Shown piece by piece: positions 38,401 to 50,014 of a stretch of 64,000 nt of DNA (its first letter is position 1; the number at the start of each line of letters is the position of its first letter). The translations under genes were made by a program, and so were the position numbers. Source of the DNA: Bryopsis sp. KO-2023 (Eukaryota; Chlorophyta; Ulvophyceae; Bryopsidales; Bryopsidaceae); NCBI GenBank assembly GCA_030272585.1, contig BSYQ01000005.1, forward strand, positions 248,001 through 312,000, written 5' to 3'. The notes under the pieces were generated by a model. It ran no database searches and was not told the origin of the DNA. It was given only the letters and a program-made list of their open reading frames with translations.

Positions 38401-39339
38401 CCCCTCAGCTGATGCTACTGTTGCTTTTATGATTTCTTTGCCGTTTTGTCAGTCTGAAAAAATGTAAAGTGGAGCCGAAGACCTGTTAGTCGCCTTTGTT
38501 TCACTTGCTGCTCTTTTTTCCCTCCAAAACCAATTGATAAATAAGTGAACTGTCAGGGCAGCTGTCAAATGTGGAAATCCCCCGATAGCTTGTTGTGCAC
38601 TGGTGGCTGGACATCGACTCTTATTCCTCACTTCTTGGCTGGGGGTTTCTTTGATGATCTATTTCGTCCCTCTGCACTCCATTGAGGGAGCCAATATTTT
38701 TGTTCTCATCTTGATTTCAACTCGTGTTTTCAGCGATGTTGCATGTTATGTTTTTTTTTTTTTAACTTTGGTTTTTGTTTCCTGTCTTCTAAGTGTTGTG
38801 GATGTGGTTTAATGAATTGGGCCCTCGAGTAATTTGATGGTGGCTGGAGCACCCACTGATGCCGCAACATACAATATCATAAACAGAAAAGCAAAAAAAG
38901 CAACAACTCACATAGATATGCATTTTGAAGGCAATCTCGAATCCTGAATGATCCACCTTTTGCAAAACGCCTCGTTTGCTCTGATGCAATTTCCCAGGCA
39001 AACTCGCAGGCCGAACTTGTTTCGAGCACCCTCTACTTGGATGTTTTGCTTTGGATTATAATATTGATCGATTGATTGAGGGAAGGGGCTGTCAGTGCCT
39101 TGTTTGTTATGGCTCCGAGCTTTTGAATCGTCTGTCGAGGAGGGGGCTGGATGGAAATCTATGATTTGCCTCAATGAAAAACAATCTGCTGGTTTAATTC
39201 AACTGCAGCGAAATTGTTCTGCCACAGTCGCAGCAAAATTTTTCAGTTTCAACGTGAAGTTTGAAGCAAAAAGCATAGAGGAATCACATTCAGTTTTTCC
39301 ATAAGCACCTTGGAATTATTAAATGGGGCATTTTCGCAA

Positions 39340-39690
39340 ACTTACATCAGTGCAGTTTACCCTGTCTTCTTCTACTTTGGCATCAGCACCTCAGATCAAA
39401 AGATCCTGAAAAGCATGTTAGAACTCATGTCAGATTAAGAAAATTCTCAAAGAAAGTAGGGTTGGTTCGTATAAAATCCTCAAAGATTTATGAATTGAAA
39501 CAACAGTGGGATTTTAAAATGGCACCAGCGAGCTTCACTCCAGGTGTACCTCAACAGTGATATATTTACCCTGACAAGCTGCTTCGATTAAGGAAGAGCA
39601 TCGAATCCACATCCTCCATGTCGCCCCCCTTATCAAGCAGATGCTGAACTTCAGAAGTCCAGAAAAATATGCTCGATTATGAGGGGGAGC
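39340..39690 (-). pseudogene. Ankyrin-repeat-like remnants
   Basis: Two minus-strand patches resemble ankyrin helices: EVQHLLDKGGDMEDVDSM near 39590-39680 and GADAKVEEDRVNCTDV near 39340-39400, the second preceded by an in-frame stop. They lie downstream, on the same strand, of a kinase N-lobe-like piece. They are too short for a firm call. Confidence 0.3.
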
Positions 39691-39999
39691 AAAACTGAAT
39701 GACTGAATCAAGAATGAGAATCATTTTTGGCCAACATGAAGACACAATCCCAGAATGCGTTGCTGGGTACTGCTTCGCAACGACTTTTTATCATTGTGCA
39801 TGGAGAATTGCTGGTTTCTGAATGTGCATTTGTTTCTCTTTGGCACGTCAAATCTAACATTTCAAACAAACAAACAAACACCAAACATCAAACTCGGATG
39901 ATGCCCTGCATTATTGCTGCCATGACAATCAACACTCATACACCAAGTAATGGAAATGCAACTGAGGGTTGTGAAATGTTAGATCCCAATGATCAGGAT

Positions 40000-40310
40000 T
40001 TGTGGGTCCTCACCTCATGGAAGGCGACAAGGTTGGGGAAAATATTCAGTTCTCGATTGGACACCTCTTGCAACAGACGTCCCGTTCCCTGCGCAGCCGT
40101 CAGAAACGCTGACAGTTGCAGATTTGCCGAGTCGAGGATCAAGGACGAAACAACCGCATCGCACTTTTGTTTGAAGTTGCACCATTTTTGGTCCATCATC
40201 GTCGATTGTAGTAGCACGCCAGACCTCGTCACAGGCACCCTCACCCACCAGATTATCCTGCGCGCCGATACGTCCATTGGTCAAATCTCACCCACTTTAT
40301 ACCGAGCAAA
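40000..40310 (-). pseudogene. Protein-kinase N-lobe-like fragment
   Basis: On the minus strand GAQDNLVGEGACDEVWRA fits a kinase glycine-rich loop (GxGxxxxV). A second frame gives RELNIFPNLVAFHEVRT, like the αC-β4 region. The two parts are in different frames, so it is broken unless an intron lies between them. The C-lobe-like piece nearby is on the opposite strand. Confidence 0.4.
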
Positions 40311-40724
40311 TGATTCAACACGGCTCTTTTGCAGAGGAAAACTGGACTCTAGAGGGATCGCCCCTCAGAAAGATGCGTCATCCTTCAAGTAAAGAGATGG
40401 TTCTCCTCGGCCCATGGGCGTCGACAACCAAACAGCGTTCATGACCCTTTTCTGAGGTCAATGGAGGTAACGAACAATTGGACTTGGATAAATCTGCTTT
40501 TGATGAAACAGCCCTTCTGAGACGGACCATCATCTAAAGTCGAGTTATGGGGACAGTGATAGACCCACTTCATCCAAGGTCTAAGGAATCAAGCCCTCTC
40601 TGACCTCACCAGGTAATCATCTGGATGTTGTGAGAGACAAAGATAACAAGTTGCCTCTTTGCCATGCACCAAAGATCCTGAGGTTAAACAGCCAGTTTGA
40701 AACACTTCATGACCATCTGAATCT

Positions 40725-41326
40725 TTGTGCAGGAGATGTTGCGATGCATTATTCATCCCAGTTTCGTGCAGGCCTATGAATGATGCCTGGTGGATCATGG
40801 AAATACGGGGGGAGTGGAGCCTTGTATTGTGATGGAGCACTGCACCAAGAGATTGTTGTCGAAAGGCATTGATGAGGACTGGCTGAAGACCAGTGGTTGG
40901 AGAGCTCAATTGCAGTTGCTTCAAGATTATGCGTGTGGACTCAGTATACTCCACAATTTGGGGAAATTACGATGCGCAGTTGGAGAATTTGCTGTGAATA
41001 TATGTTGAGTTTGGAGGCTTGATCGTAAACTTGCTGATGGGGGCATGGCCAGGTGAGCCCTTATTGAAGCATTCAGATTTAACAGACCAAGCAAATATCC
41101 CAAACATGCACCTTTCACAGGCCGACAATATGTCGAATATATGGTGACAGTAGAGTGCATTGCTGTGGGAAGATCGTTTGAGGGTGGCAATTGTTTCGCT
41201 CAAATGAATTGGTGGACTGGCCCTGAATTTGGTTGTACACACATCTCCAAATGTGATGTTAATTTCTTTGCGCTTGTCATGTGGTCAGTGCATTACCTAA
41301 AGCACCTTCCAGAAAGTGATTACTAA
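40725..41326 (+). pseudogene. Protein-kinase C-lobe-like pseudogene
   Basis: The + strand reads IHPSFVQAYE, an in-frame TGA, CLVDHGNTGG, then EPCIVMEHCTKRLL (hinge) and LQDYACGLSILHNLGK, where the catalytic HRD loop is replaced by RCAVGEF. Further on, WWTGPEFGCTHISKCDVNFF with ALVMWSV matches the APE and DVYSFxxxxWE segments. Family type looks TKL/receptor-kinase-like. The stop codon and the lost catalytic Asp mark a dead copy. Confidence 0.6.
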
Positions 41327-41329
41327 CCC

Positions 41330-43427
41330 ATTGATTTCATCCAAATGGAACAGGAGCCACCCACTCTATTTTACATTTGGAAACTAAAGAGTGGGCCTTA
41401 TTGACTTCAATGTGAGCTGGTTTCACCATCTTTTGATTGGATGGCAACACTCTTGGTATGGACTTTCAACGTCAGTTGAATGGGAATCTGTGGATGTTAC
41501 AGGTATGTGTGCGTCAAGGGGTCACTTACAGTGGCTTGAAGTTACACTCATAATTTTTGGGGGTATGAGCTCATTTTGTTGAGGGCAAAGCCTGTAGAAC
41601 CCGGGGGAACCCTCGTGGATGGAGCTTTCAATCTAACTGCTCCAAAATGAAGTCCATTATGATGGCTGAATTTCTTGAATCCAGACGTCTTCTTGCTGCT
41701 GCCGCTCTTGTTGCTGCTGCTGTGAGGGTGACTCATCAAGTTCAGGGCCCCATTCCATGAGAGGACCTGGAAATCAAACAGAGCAAACATCATCTGGGGT
41801 TGGAATTGCACCCGCTGATGTGGGCAGTACATAATCGAATTCCCCCAAAGAAGCACGCCACCCTGGCGAACCTGGAACTGCTGAGCCAGAATCAAACAAC
41901 AGATCTGAACAGGGTGTGAACGTGATTCCGTCCACACCAGTGTTTTGTGGGAAGTGGAAGGACATTCAGGCCGAGCTGCAGAAATTTTGTATCAAATTCC
42001 TCGTTTTGGTGCTTGGGGAAAGTTGATTGTCTGTTGATTGTGCACTGTCAGCCCTCACAGGAGCAGTGAAATAAGTTTGTTCAATTGTTTTTCTTCAGCA
42101 GCAGAATGTGGGGCAAACATCACAGTGGGAACAGGTCCAAAGACTAGTGGTTTGGAGGGGGAGTTTTGCTGAAATCCTCAACCAAGCATGAGAGGGGCAT
42201 TGGCTTTTTTGGAGGCCTTAAACCCGCTCCCAAAGAATGATCTCCACTCTGATGCTCCTCCGATGCTCAAAAAAGTTAAAACAGATAATATCTGTCTCGG
42301 GGAAAGCTAGTTAACGCTGGTTTCTGATTGTCCACCCAGTTTAATTCCGATAGCTGATTGTTTGCTGATCAATCAAGAGAGGAATGATGATGAGATGCAC
42401 ATCTGGAAAGTGGGTTTGAAAATTGAAAATTGCTTCGGCTGTCGGGGATTTTCATGTAAGGGGTATGTCCCATCTGGGTATTTCCTTATGCACTCTTCAC
42501 CAGCACTGGACGAACAATTAACTACCCTAAAGAGTTTTAAGCTTCTCTGTGTGTATTCTTTGTTTGTTTTTTTGAGAACTTGTGATGTACGATGTTGATG
42601 GCGGCCTCTTAGTCCCAGTACGATGTGCTGTGAAATGGACAGGGAGCGGCGGTGCTGCAAACCCCTCAAAATCCCATCGCACACCCATTCCACAACAGAA
42701 CGACAGTAAACCCTCCCAGGCGCTGCTGGCTTGTGGGAATCCTTTTTTTTTGCGTGCAGAAACACTCGACGCCTAGGCCAGCCCTTTTAGGCTTCATGGC
42801 AGGAATTTCTGCGAAAGAGTGGGTTGGACGCCTGTCGAAGTTTTGATTGACACGGCGGGGTCTGTCCGATCGCTGGCGGCCCGGATCACGGTCTAAGGAA
42901 CATGGAAGAGAGCAAAAAAGTGCGCTGTCGAACAATGCCGCCGTGATGCAGCTTGTTGCGCGTGGGTTTCCCTCCGCTGTAGCCGTATCTCGAAACTCCC
43001 GACTTTTGAGGAGCGGAAACAAGCGGAAAACGATAAAGTAGAGAGGTAATTTTGAGTTTTCTGCGTGGCTCTGCACAATTCTCGGGTTGGGGCAGAAATG
43101 TTTGGGGATCGTGCACCGGTATCGCTCTTTTATGTCCTACGTTTTTTTGCTGATGGGAGTGTGTGCAAAAAGCAACACTGGGGTTTTCTTCGGTAATAGG
43201 AGCAAGAGAACGATCATATTTTTTTTCTAAGGTTTCGCTTGTCGTTTTCGTTTCGACAGCGCTGCTCTTTTTTGGCGGGGAAATTGCTTCTTTTTTTGAA
43301 GAAAATGGTCACGATTGTCGACCGCCGCCCATATGCAACTACACTGGCAACTCTCACTCAAACAAGGGGTGGTAAGTTGTCGAGTTTATTCCATGTTTTG
43401 TTGCAGAGGCTGGGTTGACCTGATTGT
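41330..43427. other. Stretch with repeat pieces, no gene recognised
   Basis: A short block at about 42600-42720 (cagtacgatgtgctgtgaaa onward) copies sequence of the duplication arms (61965-62035 and the complement near 29140-29195). Frames at 41548-41937 (minus) and elsewhere match no family I know. No intact gene is visible. Confidence 0.4.
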
Positions 43428-43586
43428 TCATTTGCTTTTCTCTACAAGGTGCTGCTTCGATCTTTTGTACCACACTTTCGGTCTGGCTCCTCACCAGTGT
43501 GATTGGGTTGGAATATCTTTCTGTGGCCTGCCCATCCAGCTTTTTGGAGAACAGGCAATACCTGGCCAGAAACTCAAGGAAGGGAG
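43428..43586 (+). repeat. Upstream block of gene B, repeated at the right window edge
   Basis: From tcatttgcttttctctacaa through ggccagaaactcaagg this matches 63578-63726 in the same orientation. In both places the block leads to gtgcatttcctctga and a CT microsatellite, although the right copy carries about 245 extra bases before it. Confidence 0.8.
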
Positions 43587-43600
43587 TGCATTTCCTCTGA

Positions 43601-43634
43601 AATCTCTCTCTCTCTCTCTCTCTCTCTGTCTCCC

Positions 43635-43670
<36 letters not shown>

Positions 43671-43775
43671 TTCCTTTCTCCCCACAAGCCACGTGATTGA
43701 CAGAAATGTCTCTCTCTCTCTCTCTCTCTCTCTCCCTTTCCTTTCTCCCCACAAGCCACGTGATTGACAGAAATG
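43601..43775. repeat. CT microsatellite with two copies of an E-box containing unit
   Basis: CT-repeat tracts alternate with the unit ccacaagccacgtgattgac + agaaatg, present at about 43681-43708 and 43748-43775. Each unit holds the palindromic E-box cacgtg. The second copy leads directly into the gene B promoter block. Confidence 0.8.
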
Positions 43776-43872
43776 CAAAGGTCAAACTTCGCGACCCAGT
43801 GATGGGTATAAGACTTGCAAGGATAGTCCGTTTTCCATCTCTGGGTCGACCGAGTTACGACTCGGTTCAAAG
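43760..43872 (+). promoter_or_regulatory. Promoter block of chimeric gene B
   Basis: Order: attgacagaaatgcaaaggt, gggtataagacttgc (TATA-like), aaggatagtcc, catctctgggtcg, then ATGATGAAGAAAG at 43873. It aligns with the block upstream of gene A on the other strand. The cacgtg E-box lies just upstream of it. Confidence 0.7.
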
Positions 43873-46800
43873 ATGATGAAGAAAGCCAGGATAGTGATTG
43901 GACTTGGACTTGCTATCGCTGGCGCAACAAAACTCCACCAGATCCTTCGTAAGAGACGACAGAACGACCACGACCAAGACGAGAAGCACGTCAACAACCA
44001 AGAAAACGAGCGCGAAAAAGATGTGGATGCAGAAATCGAGGAAATCAGCTCAGCTGTGGGTTTGAGTCCAGCACAAGCCGAACCTGGACATTTTTTTTGT
44101 TCGATTCTTGTTTTGCTCTCTCAACGTCGGGCTAGAATCAACATGTGGAAAGCCGGGTTTCGACCTTGAATCACATTGCCTTTTTTTCTCGAAATCACAC
44201 CTCCCTTGATGAATCTTTTTCCCCGTGCTTTTCTTCTTTCCATCGCAGGAATTTGCCGAGGACGAGTCTGATGCCAAGATCCGAGAAGGAGCTATCCTTG
44301 CATTCGAATTGGGGAAACTGTTTGAGCCCTTTGTCATCAGCATTCTTCCCTTGGTGTCGACATGTTTTGACGATCCCGCCCTTCCTGTCCGAGAGGCCAC
44401 CGTCGACGCTGCCAGAGCAATCATGAGAAATCTGTCAGCCCAAGGTGAGGCATTCCGACGATTTCCTGCTTTATAAATGGATTTCATAAAAAAGTCAAAA
44501 CTGCTTTAATTCAGGAAAGTTGGACCTTGCTAGGGGGGTGTGCATCTGGACATTTTGAGGAAAAAAATGTATTCTTGTGAATTCGGCACCAGTTTTAGGT
44601 AGTATGAATCTAGGAGTTATTTCTTGATGCCGCGGAAAGAATGACGCTGATTGTTCCTTTTTAACATTTTCAAGGTGTGAAGCTTGTGCTGCCATCGTTG
44701 CTCAAGGGGCTGAGCGATTCGGTTTGGAGAACCAAACGGGGGGGTATCCAGCTTCTGGGTACAATGGCATGGTGTGCTCCAAAGCAGTTGTCCAGATGCT
44801 TGTCAACCATTGTCTCACATCAAAAAGTTCAAAAGGCTGCACAATTGGCACTCGATGAGGTATGCTCTAAAAATTGTTTAATAAAAAACCATCCAGAGCT
44901 GATATTCGTACACATAGATATATTTGTTTGCGAATTGGGGAGTTTGCAATCTGACAGACTGGGTGCGCCGCCAGGTTGGTGCCACGATCAGAAATCCAGA
45001 GGTGCAGGAGCTCGTCCCATCGTTGCTGAGTGCCATTGCCCAGCCAAACAAATTCACCAGGGATTGCTCGGAGAAGCTGCTGGACACCGTGTTCGTTAAC
45101 ACCATCAATGCCCCCAGTCTGGCTCAGATCATCCCCGTGGTGCACAGAGGCTTAAAGGACAGAAGCGGAGAAGTTAAAAAACGAGCTTCACGGATCGTCC
45201 AGAATCTTTGCAAGCTCGTCAATGATCCCAAGGTCTGACTGAGCATATCCTTGTCGTTTGATTGCACACCTCGTCTGCAAGCTTTCAATCCTCATTTTAA
45301 CAAATTCCTTGGTGAAAGCTCTTCATCCGCTAAGTCCCTGTGCTGTTTTTATGTAGGATATGGCACCCTACGTTACTCTGCTTGTCCCTGGGCTTCAAAA
45401 AGCAATTGTGGACCCGCTTCCAGCTGGTCCATCTGCAGATGTCAGGGCTCAAGCGTCCAAGGGTTTGGGATCGTTGATGGGCGACATGGGCAGAGATGCC
45501 CTTCAAGATGTCATGCCTTGGTTGACCGAGACAAAACTCAAGTCGAAAGGCTCCAGTGTGGAGCGGTACGGAGCCGCTCAGGTAAGGTTCACACTCTCTG
45601 CATGCCCAGCATAAGAGAATTCTACAATTGGTCCCGGATCCTGAGTTTCTTTTGACAACTTTGATGGCTGCAAAGTGTTGTTTAAGACCTGGTGATCAAT
45701 AAAAGGAGTGCTTGTGCAGGCGCTGGCCGAAGTTCTTGCTGTGTATGGAACATCCTACTTCGAAAGCATTCTCCCTCAGATCCTGGAGGATTGTCGAGCT
45801 CCGACGGCGGCCATACGCGAAGGTGACATCACCCTGTTCAGATTTTTGCCTTCTACCATGTGCGACACATTCCAAACCCATCTGGATGCTGTCCTCCCTC
45901 TCATTTTGGATGGGCTGGCTGACGAAAACGAGGGCGTTCGAGAAAAGGAGGAGGGCCTTTCGAACGACAACATTGTTCAATACCACGTGCGATCAGCTTC
46001 CCTCCACATCTGGAAGACAGTGGTGGTCAACACTCCGAAGACCCTAGGGGAGATTTTGCCTGCATTGATGGACTACATGATAGAGACATTGGCGCACAGT
46101 GGAGAGGATGGACGACTGTCCGCAGGTCGGTGCCTTGGTGAATTGGTCAGGAAAATGGGGGAGAGGCCTCTCCCTTGGGTGTTGCCCAGCATTCTGCCCA
46201 TTCTCAAGGGTGGAACGGAGTCCGAGAGTCCTGCGACAAGGCAAGGGGTTTGTTACGGTCTCTCGGAGGTTTTGGATGATCTGACGAGGTCGCAATTGAC
46301 GGATCACCTGCCCATGGTGTTGCCTGCGATACAAGCCACTCTATGTGACCAGGATCCTGAGGTAAAAAAATGTCTTTTAAAAATGCATGGGAGCAGTCTT
46401 CCGAAAGCTGCAGTTTCGGAACGGGTAGAAGTAATGGGCATTGATCACATCATATCATATTCAAGCTGAAACACATGCTGTGGAAAAGACAGTTTTAAAC
46501 CGAGAGCAACTGTGGCTGGTGGTTGATAAGGTCCGTGAGGCGGCGGCTGGAGCTTTTAATGCCCTTTTCAAGGCAGGTGCTGGTTCTGTCGTGGATACCA
46601 TCGTTCCAGCGCTTTTGGCACAGCTTCAATCAGACAGTGGAAATTCTCAGGCCTTGGAAGGTCTTCAAGTGATTCTGAGCGTAAGACCTCAAACGCTGAA
46701 CTCCATGGTTCCAAGGCTGCTGCACAAACCCATCTCAGTCACAAATCTTCAAGCCTTGTGGGCCCTGGCGAGTGCTGCAGGGGCATCCCTGCAAGCACAT

Positions 46801-49800
46801 TTGCCCACCATTCTGCCGGCTGTTTTGTCACTGGCCAGCATGGAAAGCGGGAAACCTGTGGAGGAAGCAGCAAAGGTGGATGTTTCGGAGCACACCGCGG
46901 TGCTCATCACAGCACTGGTGCCATTACTTGCGGAAGACAATGAAATTGTGGTGAAGACTTGTTGGACTGCCCTGGGGTCCGTCACTGCAACCATCCCCAA
47001 GGACACGCAGCCCTCTTTTGTGCGTTGCCTGAAAGATGCGGCGGCGAGTGCCAGGGACAAGGAGAGGAGGAAAATGACCGGGGAGGAGATTTGGGTGCAT
47101 GGGTTTTGCTTGCCTAAAGGGTTAGGTCCAGTCTTGCAAAGTGAGCTCGCTACTGAGGGTTTGGGAGAGCTCGTCGAGCTGACCAGCACCAAAATGCTGA
47201 GGCCATTCGTTGTTCAAATCACTGTTCCGCTCATCAGGATCATCGGTGATAGATTCCCCCGGCGAATCAAGCTTGCCATCCTCACAACGCTGGGGTTGCT
47301 GATCAACAAAGCGGGAGACGGACTCGAGGCATTCGTCCCTCAACTGCGGGCCACTTTCTTGAAATGTTTACAGGACCCCACTCCAAACGTCCGAGACCAG
47401 GCTGCCAAGAATCTAGGTCAATTGGCTCGCAGGAGTCCCACAGTTGATCAATTGGCAGTGGATCTGTCAGGCGACGCTGCGCGAAGTGAGCCTGCGGTTC
47501 GCAGGTCGTACTTAGCAGCTCTGAGGGGAATGTTTCAAACCAGCGGGGACAGGATCAACCCTGCAGTGTTGTCTGAGACTGGCCACGAAATCGTTGCTTT
47601 GCTGTCTTCGGGAGAGGAAGAAAGCGACATTGTTGTTGTGGACGTCAACTTGTGCAAGCTCCTCAGCCGTGATGTTCCTCTCTTCAACTCTATCGTTTCT
47701 GATCTTTTCCCCAGAATCAAAATGCCAGGAGCGGATATTAACCTGTTGGTGCAAGGCATGAAAAACCAATGCGCCCTGCACAAACTGCAACCAACGCAGT
47801 ATTTCATCATGAAGGTGGGCTTCCTCTCAGGGAATATATATTCCTTTTGTGAATGTGATGAGCGAGAAGATAAGTTTTTTCCAATTGTGTGGCTGCAGAC
47901 GGTGCGACTCCATGAGATCATTATTGGCCGCCACGGTGTCATGCTTGTCGGCCAGCCATTCTCTAGCAGGCGGCTGGCATCGGACGCTTCTCCTGACAGG
48001 AAACTCTGCGTGCTGGACGGTCCTGTGGATGCCGTCTGGATTGAAAACATGAACACTGTTTTGGACGACAACAAGGATCCTCATCAACTTGGCTGGAAAC
48101 TCCTGCTGACATCGTGGATGAACACATTGCCGCAATCGACTTTGGGACAGAGTCCAGTCGATCGAATTGGTCAGCTCTTCAGCTGGCTTCTGCCATGCAG
48201 TTTGAGGTTTTTAAGAGAGGAGACTAAAGAAGTATCCCCAAGCGAAGAGATGAATGTTGCACGTACAGCCATGAACACTATTGCTTCCCTTCTGGATGAG
48301 TTGCAGTCATCAGAGGAAGAGGACGCAGTTAAACCAGCCGGTAAAATTGCCATCCGTGTTGCCCCCACCCAACGTTGATCATAAAAAATGGAACAAAAGA
48401 GAACCTTGTCTGACGCATCTTTTACTTGCCTGGTCCAAGCGGATGGCTTTTTCTGACACAGTTTTGATTGGTGTTCTTTCCAGGTTTAAATTTGGACCAA
48501 CAAGACAAGAAGCTGTTGTGGATAGACAGCATGTTGCTTTTTTCGTTCGTGTGGTCAGTTGGAGGCACCACTGACGATCAAGGCAGAAAGAAATTCAACA
48601 AGTTTTTTCGAGAACTTTCTGAAGGAAAGCTCGTTCCAGGGTATGAAGAAGTAATAGGGCAACCCGTCGGATTTCGTTGCCCACTCATGCCTGACACGCA
48701 GGAAACCACGGTGAAAGACTACGTCTTCAACAAGGAAACGTCCACTTGGCAGCTGTGGACGGATACACCCACAGATGTGAACATCACTGCTGGAGCACAA
48801 GGTTCCATTGTGCTCATCAACGACTCGGCGAGGTAGAAAATAGCAATATTTCGATGTTCTTGGCACCTGTTGGCTTGAGTATTTCATTCTCTGAAGTGTC
48901 GATTTTTTTGTGATGGCTCAGATACCTTGCCATCCAACATAGTCAGCCCCTCCTCATGGTGGGACCGACCGGGACAGGAAAGCCGGTGACGATCATGGGT
49001 CTCGCCAAAGAGTCGCACAGCCCAGTCTTCAAAATTTTCGCCGCCAGTACATCTGGGGACATGATCCAAGGTCAAGTGGACTGGAGACTAGAGAAACGCC
49101 GAAAGGGAGTGTTCGGGCCCAGGGTTGGTACCAAGTGTGTGATCCTCATTGATGATATCAACGTGCCAGCCAAGAACGCACAGGACACAGGAATTCATTC
49201 GCAAGTCTTGGACAAAAAGGACCACATGAAGATGCCTCAAGGAGAGAACATTGTCGGCAACACCCTGGACGATCAAGAGCACGCCGACATGCTCTCTGAG
49301 GTCTTTTCAAAGCAAATGGACAAAGTGAAAGTGGAAACAGAGGTGAAGACTGAAAAGATAGAAACCAAGGTCAAGATGGAAGAAAAAGGGGCAGAAACGA
49401 AGGAGGAGATAAACGAGGATCTGAATGGAGACAAGAGCAACGACACTGGAGAGTGGTGCCGCGATTCAACTGAAACAATATGCGACAAGGTGGCGCAAGT
49501 TGTTTTTTCTCCTCAATCTTGTGATACACAAGCAACTTGAATATGTGTGTTTGCATAGCAGAGCGATGGTGAGAGTGCCGAATAACATATCACCTGTTTT
49601 CGTTTTGTATATCGGACTGCAGTTTTTGTTTTCGTTTTGCTTGTCAGGATTCGTATTTACTTTCGATTTTGTATGTCGGACTTTCTAAGTATTTGTTCTG
49701 CATGTGTTTGATTTGCAAGACTAAAAAGTGTTCTTCCCAGGGCTAAGATATTCATCATTATTATGCCTAAGGAAAATCGAGGTAGTCCCTTACGAAAGGA

Positions 49801-50014
49801 GGTTTTCTATTCGTCGTCGTCATCACCACCACCATTCCATTTCCATCGCAACGAAAATTCGGAACCTGTTGAATGGACAAATGAAGAGATGTTTGACGAA
49901 TATGTTCGATTGCTAGAGGAAATACCAGCTATTCCTTGCCTACGCAAAAGAGCATTAAAACTAAATTTCTACTACCATTTGGAGCAACGTTTGGAAGATG
50001 ATGGTTTGGTTTAA
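43873..50014 (+). CDS. Chimeric gene B: membrane anchor + GCN1 HEAT repeats + dynein AAA2/AAA3
   Basis: Exons 43873-44055, 44249-44444, 44675-44859, 44975-45232, 45357-45581, 45720-46361, 46531-47814, 47899-48340, 48484-48832, 48922-49489, 49748-50014 close at about 1532 residues; without the last splice the frame stops at 49540 (about 1460). Exon 1 encodes the anchor MMKKARIVIGLGLAIAGATK and an acidic stretch. Exons 2-7 match GCN1, the ribosome-bound activator of the eIF2α kinase GCN2 (GVKLVLPSLLKGLSDSVWRT, GRCLGELVRKMGERPLP, HGFCLPKGLGPVL, PLIRIIGDRFP), missing a block after LADENEGVRE. Inside exon 7, near 47635, the frame passes without a break into dynein (VNLCKLLSRDVPLFNSIVSD). AAA2 has lost its Walker [14 protein letters not shown] and a GPTGTGKP AAA3 loop remain, then a Lys/Glu-rich segment. 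It could attach a GCN1-like platform to a membrane; that is a guess. Confidence 0.8.
49748..50014 (+). CDS. Probable last exon of gene B with the shared ~50-residue tail
   Basis: The frame encodes a Ser/His-rich start and then EWTNEEMFDEYVRLLEEI, LKLNFYYHLEQRLEDDGLV and a stop. It resembles the ends of gene C ([17 protein letters not shown]) and gene A (WETKDYLDALVDLEERIE). Donor AAG|GTGGCG at 49489 and acceptor CTAAG|ATATTC at 49747 keep phase 0. A weaker reading is a separate 83-residue gene starting at 49763. Confidence 0.5.
   Translation: MFIIIMPKENRGSPLRKEVFYSSSSSPPPFHFHRNENSEPVEWTNEEMFDEYVRLLEEIPAIPCLRKRALKLNFYYHLEQRLEDDGLV

Noticed and set aside
39727..40392. 221-residue + strand open frame
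   Set aside because: It is antisense to the kinase-like glycine loop and shows no domain; composition looks random.
43601..43775. CRISPR-like repeat arrangement
   Set aside because: Only two copies of a unit within a CT tract, and the genome is eukaryotic.
43354..43870. Several minus-strand frames rich in Arg/Glu repeats
   Set aside because: They are translations of the GA/CT microsatellite and have no domain or splice support.
46749..47192. 147-residue minus-strand frame
   Set aside because: It is antisense to the clear GCN1 HEAT-repeat exon.
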